This document shows, piece by piece, positions 36,742 to 43,876 of a DNA stretch of 43,876 bases. Each line of letters begins with the position of its first letter. Position 1 is the first letter of the stretch. The translations under genes were made by a program, and so were the position numbers. The notes beneath the pieces are model-generated. The model saw only the letters and a list, made by a program, of their open reading frames with translations. It ran no database searches and was not told where the DNA came from. This DNA is from Microvirga tunisiensis (GTDB taxonomy: Bacteria > Pseudomonadota > Alphaproteobacteria > Rhizobiales > Beijerinckiaceae): positions 1 through 43,876 of the forward strand of contig NZ_VOSK01000035.1 of assembly GCF_009296175.1 (NCBI RefSeq), in the 5' to 3' direction.

Positions 36742-38592
36742 ATGGCCTCCACCGCATCCCACGTCAGCTTCCTTCCACCCATCCTGACCTTCTGCGGGGC
36801 GGCGGTTGTGGCCGTGCCCGTGTTCCGCCTCTTGGGACTGAGCGCCGTGTTGGGCTATCTCGCGGCCGGCGTCGCCATCGGCCCGTCGGGCCTGAGCCTG
36901 GTGGAGGACCCGGAGACCATCGCGACGGTCGCGGAACTGGGCGTGGTGCTGCTTCTGTTCATCATCGGGCTCGAACTGAAGCTGTCCCATCTCTGGGAGA
37001 TGAAGCGGGACATTTTCGGCCTCGGCTTCGCTCAGCTGACCGTGACGGCCCTCTGCCTCGGTGCCGCTGCCTACGCCATCGGCTTCTCGCCCAAGGCGTC
37101 CTTCGTCACGGGCGTCGCCGTCGCGCTTTCGGCGACGGCCATCGCCCTGCAGATGCTGGGCGAGAGAAACGATCTGCCGACCCCTTACGGCCAGCGCTCC
37201 TTCGCGATCCTGCTGTTCCAGGATCTGTCCGTCGTTCCGCTCCTGGCCATCCTGCCGCTTCTCGCCTCCGGGGCGGCTGCGGATCATGGTTCACTCATGG
37301 ATCGCCTCCTGGCAGTCGGCGAAGCGCTTCTCGGCATCACAGCCGTCGTGCTGATCGGCCGTTACGGGCTCAATCCCTTCTTCCGTATCCTCGCCCGCAG
37401 CGGCGCCCGCGAGGTCATGACCGCCTCGGCGCTGCTTGTGGTGCTCGGCGCCGCCCTGCTCATGCAGGAGGTCGGCCTCTCCATGGCGATGGGTGCGTTC
37501 CTCGCAGGATTGCTGCTCGCGGAATCGAATTTTCGCCACCAGCTCGAAGCCGATATCGAGCCGTTCCGCGGCATGCTACTCGGCCTGTTCTTCATGAGCG
37601 TGGGCATGTCGATCGATCTGGCCCTCGTTCGCGAGCAATGGGTGCTGCTCGCCATCGCGGCACCTGCAATCATCATCGGCAAGAGCCTTCTCATCGCCGT
37701 CCTTTCGAAGCTGTTCGGCGCAAGCTGGCGCGATGGCCTTCGGTCGGGAACGCTTCTGTGCACGGCGGGCGAATTCGCCTTCGTCCTTCTCCCTGTTGCG
37801 ATGGGGCTCGGCGTCATGTCTCCGGCCGAGGCGCAGCCGGTCACGGCGCTCGCCGCCATCACGATGCTGCTGGGCCCGCTCCTGTCGACCTTCGTCGAGA
37901 AGATGGTCGCCAGGAGCGGCGAGAACGAGGAAGACCCGGATCTGCAGGGACTTCCCGGTCAGGAAGGCGAGCTTGAGAGCCGCGTTCTCGTGATCGGCTT
38001 CGGCCGCTTCGGGCAGATCGTGAACCAGGTTCTGCTGGCGCAGGGCATTCACGCGACCGTGATAGACAAGGATGTCGAGCGCATCCGCGATGCGGGGCGC
38101 TTCGGGCTCCAGGTCTATTACGGCGACGGCACCCGCCTCGACGTGCTGCGCGCGGCCGGTGCAGAGAAGGCCGAGATGATCTGCATCTGCATCGACGATC
38201 AGGAAGCGATGATGAAGATCATTGAGATCATTCATGAGAACTTCCAGAACGCCCGCAGCTTCGTGCGCGCCTTCGATCGCATTCACGCCATCGAGCTCAT
38301 GAACCGGGATGTGGATTATCAGATCCGCGAGGTGTTCGAATCCGCCATCGTCTTCGGGCGGGCGGCGCTCGAGGAACTCGGGACCGAGCCCGATGCGGCG
38401 GCTTCCGCGGCCAACGATGTGCGCAAGCGCGATATCGCGCGCCTCGTGCTGCAGAAGGAAGTCGGCACCATGGGCGGCGCCGAGCTCGTGGTGGGCGCCA
38501 AGATCACCCCGGAACCGCTTACGGTTCCCACGAGCAGGGCCAGGGCCCTCAGCCCGGAGACGCGAGACATCCTTGGCGAAGGCGTGACGTGA
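36742..38592 (+). CDS. Kef-type K+/H+ antiporter (CPA2 family) with RCK domain
   Basis: A 616-aa monovalent cation:proton antiporter. The membrane part has about twelve helices (to about 390), with GYLAAGVAIGPSGLSL, LLLFIIGLELKLSHLWEM and FAILLFQDLSVVPLLA, all typical of KefB/KefC. A linker leads to an RCK/TrkA-N nucleotide-binding domain (from about 414: RVLVIGFGRFGQIVNQ, with the acidic VIDKD at about 441). The tail is charged. The ATG at 36742 gives MASTASH; a TTG two codons earlier is the alternative. The stop overlaps the next gene's ATG (TGATG), so it is coupled to the MATE exporter. Without a KefF/KefG partner visible, glutathione gating cannot be claimed. Confidence 0.93.
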   Translation: MASTASHVSFLPPILTFCGAAVVAVPVFRLLGLSAVLGYLAAGVAIGPSGLSLVEDPETIATVAELGVVLLLFIIGLELKLSHLWEMKRDIFGLGFAQLTVTALCLGAAAYAIGFSPKASFVTGVAVALSATAIALQMLGERNDLPTPYGQRSFAILLFQDLSVVPLLAILPLLASGAAADHGSLMDRLLAVGEALLGITAVVLIGRYGLNPFFRILARSGAREVMTASALLVVLGAALLMQEVGLSMAMGAFLAGLLLAESNFRHQLEADIEPFRGMLLGLFFMSVGMSIDLALVREQWVLLAIAAPAIIIGKSLLIAVLSKLFGASWRDGLRSGTLLCTAGEFAFVLLPVAMGLGVMSPAEAQPVTALAAITMLLGPLLSTFVEKMVARSGENEEDPDLQGLPGQEGELESRVLVIGFGRFGQIVNQVLLAQGIHATVIDKDVERIRDAGRFGLQVYYGDGTRLDVLRAAGAEKAEMICICIDDQEAMMKIIEIIHENFQNARSFVRAFDRIHAIELMNRDVDYQIREVFESAIVFGRAALEELGTEPDAAASAANDVRKRDIARLVLQKEVGTMGGAELVVGAKITPEPLTVPTSRARALSPETRDILGEGVT

Positions 38593-39971
38593 TGGATGCT
38601 GAGCCTTCGGTGAAGAAAACCGACATGACGAGTGAGTCACCGCGCTTCGTGGTCGGCTCGACCATGCGCCACGTTCTCGTCATGACGGGAACGGCAGCAG
38701 CCGGCCTCATTGCGATCTTCATCGTCGACCTCGTTTCGCTGCTCTACATCTCCTGGCTGCACGATCCGAGCCTGACGGCCGGCGTCGGCCTCGCCACAGT
38801 GGTGATGTTCTTCACGGTCTCGATCAATGTGGGCCTGATGATTCCCATCGGAGCGCTCGTCTCGCGCTCCCTCGGGGCGCGCCGGCCCGACGATGCGCGC
38901 CGCCTGGCGACCTCGTGCAGCATCCTCATGGCGGCAGTCGCAGCCCTCGTGAGCCTGATCATTCTGCCTCTGCTGCCGTTGATCCTGGGTACGATGGGCG
39001 CACGCGACGAAGCCTACGAGGTCGCGAAGAGCTTCCTCTGGATCGCGCTGCCGACGAACGTTCTTATGGCCATCGGCATGGCGTTCTCCACCGTCCTGCG
39101 CGCTGCGGGCGATGCCAAGCGCAGCATGTATGCCAGCCTGTCCGTGGCAGCCGTCACGGTCGTTCTCGATCCAATTCTCATCTTCGGACTGGGCCTGAAG
39201 GCCAACGGCGCGGCGCTGACCATCAACATCGCGCGCGTTGCCTATGTCTATGTGGCCTTCCTTTACCTCACTCGTGCCCACCACCTTCTGGCCCCGCCCG
39301 ACTGGACGTCGATCGCCGGTGATGCGCGGTCGTTCTTTTCCATTGCGATCCCGGCTATCCTCACCAATATCGCGGCTCCCATCGCCAACGCCTTCTTCAT
39401 GGGGGTGATGGCGCAGTTCGGCGATCAGGCGATTGCCGCCTCGGCGATCATCGACAGGGTCACGCCCGTGTCCTTCGCGGGCGTCTTTGCGCTCGCCGGA
39501 GCCATCGGCCCTGTGCTCGGGCAGAACTGGGGCGCGCAGCGCTATGACCGCATGAAGCAGACCCTCAAGGACGCACTGATCTTCACGGTGGCCTATGTCG
39601 GCAGCATGTGGCTGATCCTGTTTCTCGTGCGAGTCCCGATCTCCCAAGCTTTCAATGCACCGCCGGCAACGGCCGAGATCGTCCAGTTCTTCTGCCAGCT
39701 CAGCGGCTTCATCTGGTTCTTCGTCAGCCTCGTCTTCGTGGCCAACGCCTCGTTCAACAACCTCGGCTATCCCCTGCTCTCCACCTTCTTCAACTGGGGA
39801 CGGGCCACGCTGGGCATGATTCCCTTCGCCTATTTCGGGGCCCAGATCGGCGGCCCCAAGGGGGCCCTCCTGGGGATCGGCGCGGGATCCGTGGTGTTTG
39901 GAATTGCAGCCGTCATCACTGCGTTCTGGACAATCCGGCGTTTGGAGAGGCAAGCTGTTCGAGCCGTGTGA
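38592..39971 (+). CDS. MATE-family multidrug/metabolite exporter
   Basis: A 459-aa transporter with twelve predicted helices in two similar halves. Features: PIGALVSRSLGARRPDDARR in the first loop, FSTVLRAAGDAKRSMYASL, and the second-half equivalent GAIGPVLGQNWGAQRYDRM. These match NorM/DinF-like exporters that use Na+ or H+ gradients. The substrate is unknown. The ATG at 38592 overlaps the Kef TGA. The first 20 residues are hydrophilic and may be longer than needed. Coupling to an ion antiporter suggests a joint stress role, which is inference. Confidence 0.9.
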   Translation: MDAEPSVKKTDMTSESPRFVVGSTMRHVLVMTGTAAAGLIAIFIVDLVSLLYISWLHDPSLTAGVGLATVVMFFTVSINVGLMIPIGALVSRSLGARRPDDARRLATSCSILMAAVAALVSLIILPLLPLILGTMGARDEAYEVAKSFLWIALPTNVLMAIGMAFSTVLRAAGDAKRSMYASLSVAAVTVVLDPILIFGLGLKANGAALTINIARVAYVYVAFLYLTRAHHLLAPPDWTSIAGDARSFFSIAIPAILTNIAAPIANAFFMGVMAQFGDQAIAASAIIDRVTPVSFAGVFALAGAIGPVLGQNWGAQRYDRMKQTLKDALIFTVAYVGSMWLILFLVRVPISQAFNAPPATAEIVQFFCQLSGFIWFFVSLVFVANASFNNLGYPLLSTFFNWGRATLGMIPFAYFGAQIGGPKGALLGIGAGSVVFGIAAVITAFWTIRRLERQAVRAV

Positions 39972-40094
39972 CGTTCCAGGCGCATCGGGCTCAAAATGTG
40001 GATCCGGTTTTTCGCTTACGCGGCCCTTCGGGTCGCACACAACGATGCGCCGGCCTAAGAAGAGCCGCAGGCGTTTCAATTCGAGGAGGCTGCC

Positions 40095-40844
40095 ATGTTC
40101 AACTGGTTCGACCTGATGCGCCAAGCCCAGACCAATGCAGCCCTGGCCTCCCTCGCGCAGCAGTTTAACCTTTCAGGTGATCAGACGCAGAAGACCATGG
40201 CGGCCTTCATGCCGGCCTTTGCCATGGGGCTGCAGCACGCCACCACGTCCAGCGATCCTGCCCGCCTGTTCCAATCCATGATGAGCGGCGCCTACCAGAA
40301 TTTCTGGCAGGCCGCTGGCAACCCTTTCACCCCGCAGGCGCAGCAGGAAGGACGACGGCTGCTCAACCAGCTCTTCGGCTCCGACGAGATCAGCCGCCGC
40401 GTGGCACATCAGGCCGCCGACTACGCGGGCGTCAGCACCGAGACCATGCAGCAGTTGCTGCCGGTTCTCGCCGGTATCATGGCGGGAGGCATGTCGCATT
40501 GGATGACGGCGCACGCGCATGCGATCCAGTCCATGGCATCCTCCAAGGACGGCGCGAAAGACAAGCCAAGCGGCGCCGTCAACCCTTGGGCGGATCTCTG
40601 GGCAGGCTGGACGACCGCGACGGCGCCCGAGAAGAAGCATGCCAATCCGTTCGAGGACATGATGGCAAGCGTTCTGCAGATGCAGATTCCGCAACCGCCC
40701 AAGCAAGCGCCCAAGGAGGAGCCGCGACCCTCGCCGTCCTTCGACGAGATGATGGAAAAAGGACGCGAGATGCAGTTGCAGTATCTCGCGTCCCTGCAAT
40801 CGATCTTCAGCGATGCCTGGAAGACGGATTCTTCGAAGTCCTAG
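40095..40844 (+). CDS. DUF937-like protein
   Basis: A 249-aa soluble protein that fits the DUF937 group seen in Rhizobiales. It begins MFNWFDLMRQAQTNAALASLAQQFNLS, the family start, and contains QKTMAAFMPAFAMGLQ and MQQLLPVLAGIMAGGM, helical repeats rich in Ala, Met and Gln. The C-terminal part is Pro/Lys-rich (QIPQPPKQAPKEEPRP), then helical. There is no signal peptide or clear catalytic residue, and the function is unknown. Some Rhizobiales relatives are annotated near polyhydroxyalkanoate genes, but nothing here supports that role. The GAGGAGG site precedes the ATG. The stop shares the four bases CTAG (40841-40844) with the convergent DUF1127 gene. Confidence 0.8.
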   Translation: MFNWFDLMRQAQTNAALASLAQQFNLSGDQTQKTMAAFMPAFAMGLQHATTSSDPARLFQSMMSGAYQNFWQAAGNPFTPQAQQEGRRLLNQLFGSDEISRRVAHQAADYAGVSTETMQQLLPVLAGIMAGGMSHWMTAHAHAIQSMASSKDGAKDKPSGAVNPWADLWAGWTTATAPEKKHANPFEDMMASVLQMQIPQPPKQAPKEEPRPSPSFDEMMEKGREMQLQYLASLQSIFSDAWKTDSSKS

Positions 40845-41167
40845 GCGCAGTGCTTGACCGGCGTCACCATGGGAACCACGGGTCGGGCCTGCCTGGCCGA
40901 GTAGTCGGGCTTTTCAGCGCGGGAATGTCGCTCCGCACTTCGAATCAGCACCCATGACGGATTGCGCGTGAACGGCTCGGCGAGCGCGCTCGACACATCG
41001 TTGCGCGTCAACCCGATATCCTTGAGCATCCTGTCGTCGAACTCGGCGAGATGTTTGACCTCCCGGCGGTGCCTCAACGCTTGCGTGAGAGCGACGAACG
41101 AACGGGTGAACTGCTTCAGGGCAGCCATTCCTGAGAAGGGCGTCGTCGAAAATGCAGACCGGTTCAT
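40841..41167 (-). CDS. DUF1127 protein
   Basis: A 108-aa basic protein with a DUF1127 domain at about 25-65 (LRHRREVKHLAEFDDRMLKDIGLTRNDV). Such proteins are abundant in alphaproteobacteria. Some bind RNA and affect phosphate, carbon or small-RNA regulation, and many are very short. Here about 25 residues precede the domain and about 40 follow. AAGGAGA lies 9 bases before the ATG at 41167. It converges with the DUF937 gene, sharing four bases of stop-codon sequence. Confidence 0.85.
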   Translation of the reverse strand: MNRSAFSTTPFSGMAALKQFTRSFVALTQALRHRREVKHLAEFDDRMLKDIGLTRNDVSSALAEPFTRNPSWVLIRSAERHSRAEKPDYSARQARPVVPMVTPVKHCA

Positions 41168-41205
41168 CGGAGGTCTCCTTGCTCTCTCGGTCAGGTCATC
41201 GGTTT

Positions 41206-41352
41206 TGGAACGCTGTGGAACGGGCGTTACAGGGTGTCACAGGGCGTCACAGCGTGTTGCAGCCCGTGTACCAGGAGCGTTCCAGGGGGTGAGGCTGGAC
41301 CGTACCAGCCTCTGTTCCAACGAACATTCCACGGCGTTCCACGATGTTTCAT
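41206..41352. repeat. Array of degenerate 8-mers at 10-bp spacing
   Basis: Units of the form YGTtnCAg start at 41225, 41235, 41245, 41255 and 41265 (a variant), then 41278, 41313, 41325, 41335 and 41345. Reverse-orientation units (TGGAACG) start at 41206 and 41216. Most are spaced by 10 or multiples of 10, one helical turn. The outer parts (41206-41222 and 41325-41341) are inverted copies with 15 of 17 matches. A perfect hairpin GAGGCTGG / CCAGCCTC lies at 41291-41312. The array fills the gap upstream of the LysR gene. Confidence 0.6.
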
Positions 41353-41469
41353 GGAGGCCCCTGTCAATGAGCTTCCATTTAACGCCTTGTTTATCCTGAT
41401 TCATTTCCCAGGATGTGGAAGATCGTACCAAAGGCATTTCATCACTTGAAACGATTGTTTGAGATATGT

Positions 41470-41490
41470 ATCATCAACATGATTGATGAT
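41470..41490 (+). promoter_or_regulatory. Inverted repeat at the LysR gene start, possible operator
   Basis: ATCATCAA - CATGA - TTGATGAT is a perfect 8-bp palindrome with a 5-base spacer. It ends 12 bases before the LysR ATG. Its centre overlaps the alternative start ATG at 41479. Position and symmetry suit autoregulation. Confidence 0.5.
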
Positions 41491-41502
41491 GAGGGCGTCG
41501 CC

Positions 41503-42393
41503 ATGCATCTGCTTGATATCGACCAGCTTCGGACCTTCGTGGCCATTGCGGATACCGGTTCGTTCACCCGCGCGGCGGAGATCGTGCACAAGACGCAGAG
41601 CGCGGTGTCCATGCAGATGAAGCGGCTGGAGGACCGGGTCGGCAAGACGATCTTCGAGCGCGACGGGCGCCTGTCGAAGCTCACCGACGAAGGCGAGCGC
41701 CTGCTCGACTACGCGCGCCGGATCGTGCGGCTCAATTCCGAATGCATGGCCTCCTTCAACGACAACGAGCTCACCGGCCGCGTGCGCCTTGGGCTCCCCG
41801 ACGATTACGCCGACCGCTACCTGCCGGAGATTCTGGCCCGCTTCTCGCGCTCCAACCCGAAGGCCGAGGTGACGGTGGTGTGCGAGCCCAGCCACAACCT
41901 GATCGAGCGGGTGCAGCACAGCGACCTAGATCTCGCGATCATCACCCATGTGGACCGGCGCGGCCCGTCCGAGATCGTGCGCATCGAGCAGCTGCTCTGG
42001 GTGACCTCGGCCCGCCACGGGGTGCACGAGGAAAGCCCGGTCCCGCTGGCGCTCGGCCGCCCCAATTGCGACTGGCGCCACTCGGCCACGGAAGTGCTGG
42101 AAAGCGCCGACCGCACCTTCCGCGTCGCCTATGTGAGCTACCACTCGACGGCCGTGGGCGCGGCCGTGCTGGCGGGGCTTGCGGTCTCGGTCCTGCCGGA
42201 GAGCGCCGTGCGCCCCGGCATGCGGATCCTCGGACCGTCCGACGGCTTCCCGGCCCTGCCCTCGTGCAAGATCGGCCTCATCCGCGCCCGCGGCGAGGAG
42301 AACCCGCTCGCGGATGCCCTGGGCGTTCACATCAAGCAGTCGCTCGACAATCTCGGCTCGACGCGCACGATGGCGCCGCTCGCGGCCGAATAG
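41503..42393 (+). CDS. LysR-family transcriptional regulator
   Basis: A 296-aa regulator. The N-terminal winged helix-turn-helix (about 5-63) includes QLRTFVAIADTGSFTRAAEIVHKTQSAVSMQMKRLED, typical of LysR. A linker helix and a two-lobe effector domain follow (about 90-285, opening VRLGLPDDYADRYLPEIL). The effector is unknown. The ATG at 41503 fits the family start and has GAGGG 8 bases upstream; an ATG at 41479 would add 8 residues. It converges with the EamA transporter, leaving 7 bp between stops, so it may control that gene. Confidence 0.92.
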   Translation: MHLLDIDQLRTFVAIADTGSFTRAAEIVHKTQSAVSMQMKRLEDRVGKTIFERDGRLSKLTDEGERLLDYARRIVRLNSECMASFNDNELTGRVRLGLPDDYADRYLPEILARFSRSNPKAEVTVVCEPSHNLIERVQHSDLDLAIITHVDRRGPSEIVRIEQLLWVTSARHGVHEESPVPLALGRPNCDWRHSATEVLESADRTFRVAYVSYHSTAVGAAVLAGLAVSVLPESAVRPGMRILGPSDGFPALPSCKIGLIRARGEENPLADALGVHIKQSLDNLGSTRTMAPLAAE

Positions 42394-42400
42394 ACGACGC

Positions 42401-43330
42401 TCACTTGGCCGCGGGCCGGCGCAGCACGAGCACGTTGCCGGCGAGCGCCAGCACGACGCCGATCACGGCGAGCGGCGTCCACACATAGCCCTCGAGCAGG
42501 GTCGAGACCGTGAGCGCCACGATGGGGAACAGCACCGTGGCGTAGCCCGCTCGCGCGGCCCCGAGCCGCCGCAGCAGGGTGAGGTACGACATGAAGGCCA
42601 GCACCGACGCGCCGATGGACAGGTAGAGCAGCGAGCCGATGTATTTCAGCGTCGGCTCGATGATGAAGGCGTTGCCGCGCAAGAGGTTCAGCGCCAGCAG
42701 CACCGCGCAGCCATAGGTCATGGCCCAGGCGGTGGCGGAGAGAAGCGGCGCGCCCCGGCGCTGCACGACCGTCGAGATCATGTTGCCCGAGCAGAAGAAC
42801 AGCGTGCCCATCACGCAGAGCCCGAGGCCTTTCAGCGCCGCCGCGTTGAAGCCCGCGCCGGTGATTTCCGGCCAGAACAGGAACACGATTCCCGCAACCC
42901 CGATCACGCCGCCGAGCGCCACCCGCGGCTCGACCTTCTGCCGGAAGATCACGAAGCCGAGACCTAAGTTGAACACGGAGGCGAGCGAGAACACCACCGA
43001 GAGCAGCGCGGAGGGAACGCTCAAACCGCCGTAATAGAACGAGATGAAGTTGAACGAGAACAGGCAGCAGCCCACGGCTGCGAAGCGCAGGTGATCGGCG
43101 AGCGGAAAGCGCACCCGGTGCCCGGTGGCGAGCACCCAGACCCACATGAGCGCGGCCGCGAGCAGGAACCGCCACAGCACCGACATCTCCGGCGCCACGA
43201 CGCCGAGCTGCGCCCGGATGCCGATCCAGCTCACGCCCCACAGGAACACGGTGGCCGCATAGAGCCCGAGGGTCGTCCCGTCGATTCCCTTCAGGTTCTG
43301 CGCGGGCATGGCGGCGCTGGCGTGACTCAT
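42401..43330 (-). CDS. EamA/DMT-superfamily transporter
   Basis: A 309-aa permease with ten predicted transmembrane helices in two EamA repeats (about 20-145 and 160-300). Segments such as VFLWGVSWIGIR, PEMSVLWRFLLAAALM and FISFYYGGLSVPSALLSVVFSLASV are typical of the drug/metabolite transporter group that exports amino acids or other metabolites. The substrate is unknown. The start is the ATG at 43330, with a weak GGGA binding site. The upstream region (to 43528) carries the same 8-mer family as the LysR region, plus a perfect palindrome. Confidence 0.9.
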   Translation of the reverse strand: MSHASAAMPAQNLKGIDGTTLGLYAATVFLWGVSWIGIRAQLGVVAPEMSVLWRFLLAAALMWVWVLATGHRVRFPLADHLRFAAVGCCLFSFNFISFYYGGLSVPSALLSVVFSLASVFNLGLGFVIFRQKVEPRVALGGVIGVAGIVFLFWPEITGAGFNAAALKGLGLCVMGTLFFCSGNMISTVVQRRGAPLLSATAWAMTYGCAVLLALNLLRGNAFIIEPTLKYIGSLLYLSIGASVLAFMSYLTLLRRLGAARAGYATVLFPIVALTVSTLLEGYVWTPLAVIGVVLALAGNVLVLRRPAAK

Positions 43331-43450
43331 GGCATTCCCGTCCCATTTGAGACAACCGGGATACGCTCAGCCACGCATCAGCACAAATGATGAAATCTGA
43401 TCGATTGCGCTTGCAGCGGTGATGAAACACGCGGCAAACGGCTGCCAACC

Positions 43451-43510
43451 TGAAACAGGGGCTGTGACACCCCCCTGAAACGGGCTGTGACGGGGCAGGG
43501 GCTGTGACGC
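43451..43510. promoter_or_regulatory. Cluster of TGAAAC/TGTGAC words upstream of the EamA gene
   Basis: TGAAACAG (43451), TGTGACAC (43463), TGAAACGG (43476), TGTGACGG (43486) and TGTGACGC (43503) are spaced 10-17 bp. On the opposite strand they read YGTTTCA and YGTCACA, the words of the 41206-41352 array. The cluster lies 120-180 bp upstream of the transporter start. Confidence 0.5.
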
Positions 43511-43528
43511 GTCACAGCCCCTGCCCCG
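43491..43528. repeat. Perfect 38-bp palindrome with no spacer
   Basis: The left arm CGGGGCAGGGGCTGTGACG (43491-43509) is the exact reverse complement of the right arm (43510-43528). It contains CTGTGACG-CGTCACAG at its centre. It can be cruciform or a very stable stem in RNA (with a tight loop). It is not followed by a T-run on either side. Confidence 0.8.
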
Positions 43529-43577
43529 GTCTCGATCGCCGCCCCGGCGGATGGGGGCGCGACCCGGGCCGAGGCCC

Positions 43578-43750
43578 CTACCCGGCGACCCGTCCCTTCA
43601 CCGCCCAGGCCCGCACCGCCAGCAGGATCTCGCCGTCGGGTCCGGTCGGAAGCCGCCGGCGCACGCTCTCCCGCACTTGCTCGCGCAACGGCTCGTCGAG
43701 GGACTGGCAGACCGTATGTTCGTTGCCGGCGGAGGTGGCTCGTCCCAAGC
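43578..43750 (-). pseudogene. Probable 3' remnant of a gene cut by the adjacent IS element
   Basis: On the minus strand an open frame ends at 43578 with a protein-like tail: SLDEPLREQVRESVRRRLP, then TGPDGEILLAVRAWAVKG, then RVAG and stop. This reads like the C-terminal end of a SAM-dependent methyltransferase, but that is an impression and not a match. The upstream part of the frame (43751-43802) does not look like protein and lies next to the IS110-type transposase start. The boundary near 43750 is a guess. Confidence 0.35.
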
Positions 43751-43876
43751 TATGCGATGAGCGAGGGTTGCGCTGGATGGGCCGGCGCCGAGCCTCCCGC
43801 ACAGGGGACGAGCCATGCAGCAGAAGAGCAAAGTGTTTGTCGGTCTGGATACCTCGAAACTGAAGATCTCCGTCGC
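43700..43876 (+). mobile_element. Left end of an IS110-family insertion sequence (partial)
   Basis: The transposase start at 43815 implies that the element's left end lies in the roughly 100 bases before it. IS110 elements lack obvious terminal inverted repeats, so the exact boundary cannot be seen. The window ends inside the transposase gene. Confidence 0.5.
43815..43876 (+). CDS. IS110-family transposase, N-terminal fragment (cut by window end)
   Basis: The frame MQQKSKVFVGLDTSKLKIS is the typical opening of IS110/IS1111 DEDD transposases, where VGLD(V/T)SK carries the first catalytic Asp (Asp12 here). AGGGGACG lies 4 bases before the ATG. Only 20 codons are visible, so the C-terminal serine domain and the completeness of the gene cannot be judged. 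Confidence 0.78.
   Translation, partial: MQQKSKVFVGLDTSKLKISV

Noticed and set aside
41206..41352. CRISPR array
   Set aside because: Units are only 8-10 bp and degenerate, with no 20-40 bp repeat-spacer pattern and no cas genes nearby.
43504..43863. 119-codon plus-strand frame overlapping the IS110 start
   Set aside because: It is in another frame from the transposase, starts inside the palindrome and is rich in Arg, Pro and Ser without any recognisable pattern.

Overview
The window is high-GC chromosomal DNA from an alphaproteobacterium, most likely order Hyphomicrobiales (Rhizobiales). A Microvirga/Methylobacterium-like genome (Methylobacteriaceae) is my best guess. Reasons: the block mutY-DUF721-dsbA-smc; F0 ATP synthase genes (atpI-B-E-b'-b) separated from the F1 genes, with both b' and b; an aa3 oxidase operon with ctaB-coxF-ctaG-coxC-DUF983-SURF1; the block ispH-thrB-rnhA; DUF1127 and IalB proteins; and the short palindromic repeats typical of this order. 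The genus is inference. I see no rRNA, tRNA, phage or CRISPR, and only the right edge looks mobile.

Layout. 1-6.2 kb: start of an unknown gene, mutY, a divergent DciA-like gene, a thioredoxin-fold DsbA and smc. 6.3-9.1 kb: the F0 operon, with two strong hairpins after the c-subunit gene and a clear terminator after atpF. 9.1-9.75 kb: a HAD hydrolase. 9.9-15.4 kb (minus strand): glycine cleavage operon gcvT-gcvH-osmC-gcvPA-gcvPB behind a tandem glycine riboswitch. 15.5-17.9 kb: a CorC/HlyC-type membrane protein, a lipoprotein and an IalB protein. 18.1-24.8 kb: the cytochrome aa3 oxidase operon, preceded by an FNR/FixK-type box. 24.8-33.8 kb: a small membrane protein, a GNAT, thrC coupled to an M16 peptidase, a large membrane GGDEF/EAL protein, YqgE, a DsbD-like protein and a 1-Cys peroxiredoxin. 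34.0-36.4 kb (minus strand): ispH-thrB-rnhA. 36.7-41.2 kb: a Kef-type antiporter coupled to a MATE exporter, a DUF937 protein and a DUF1127 protein. 41.2-43.5 kb: a convergent LysR regulator and EamA transporter. 43.5-43.9 kb: a probable gene remnant and the first codons of an IS110-family transposase.

Functional links. The ATP synthase membrane sector and the terminal oxidase give a respiratory core. The gcv operon with its riboswitch handles glycine catabolism and one-carbon supply. thrC and thrB are two threonine-pathway genes at separate sites. DsbA, OsmC, the DsbD-like protein and the peroxiredoxin serve thiol and peroxide chemistry.

The least explained sequence is non-coding. Upstream of the LysR gene is an array of degenerate 8-mers at close to 10-bp spacing (41206-41352). 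The same word family recurs upstream of the convergent transporter (43451-43528), beside a perfect 38-bp palindrome. Three copies of a composite two-hairpin repeat, a 109-bp inverted repeat and a Rhizobiales-type palindrome inside the gcv operon are also recorded. All positions and motifs were read by eye; no database search or folding was run.
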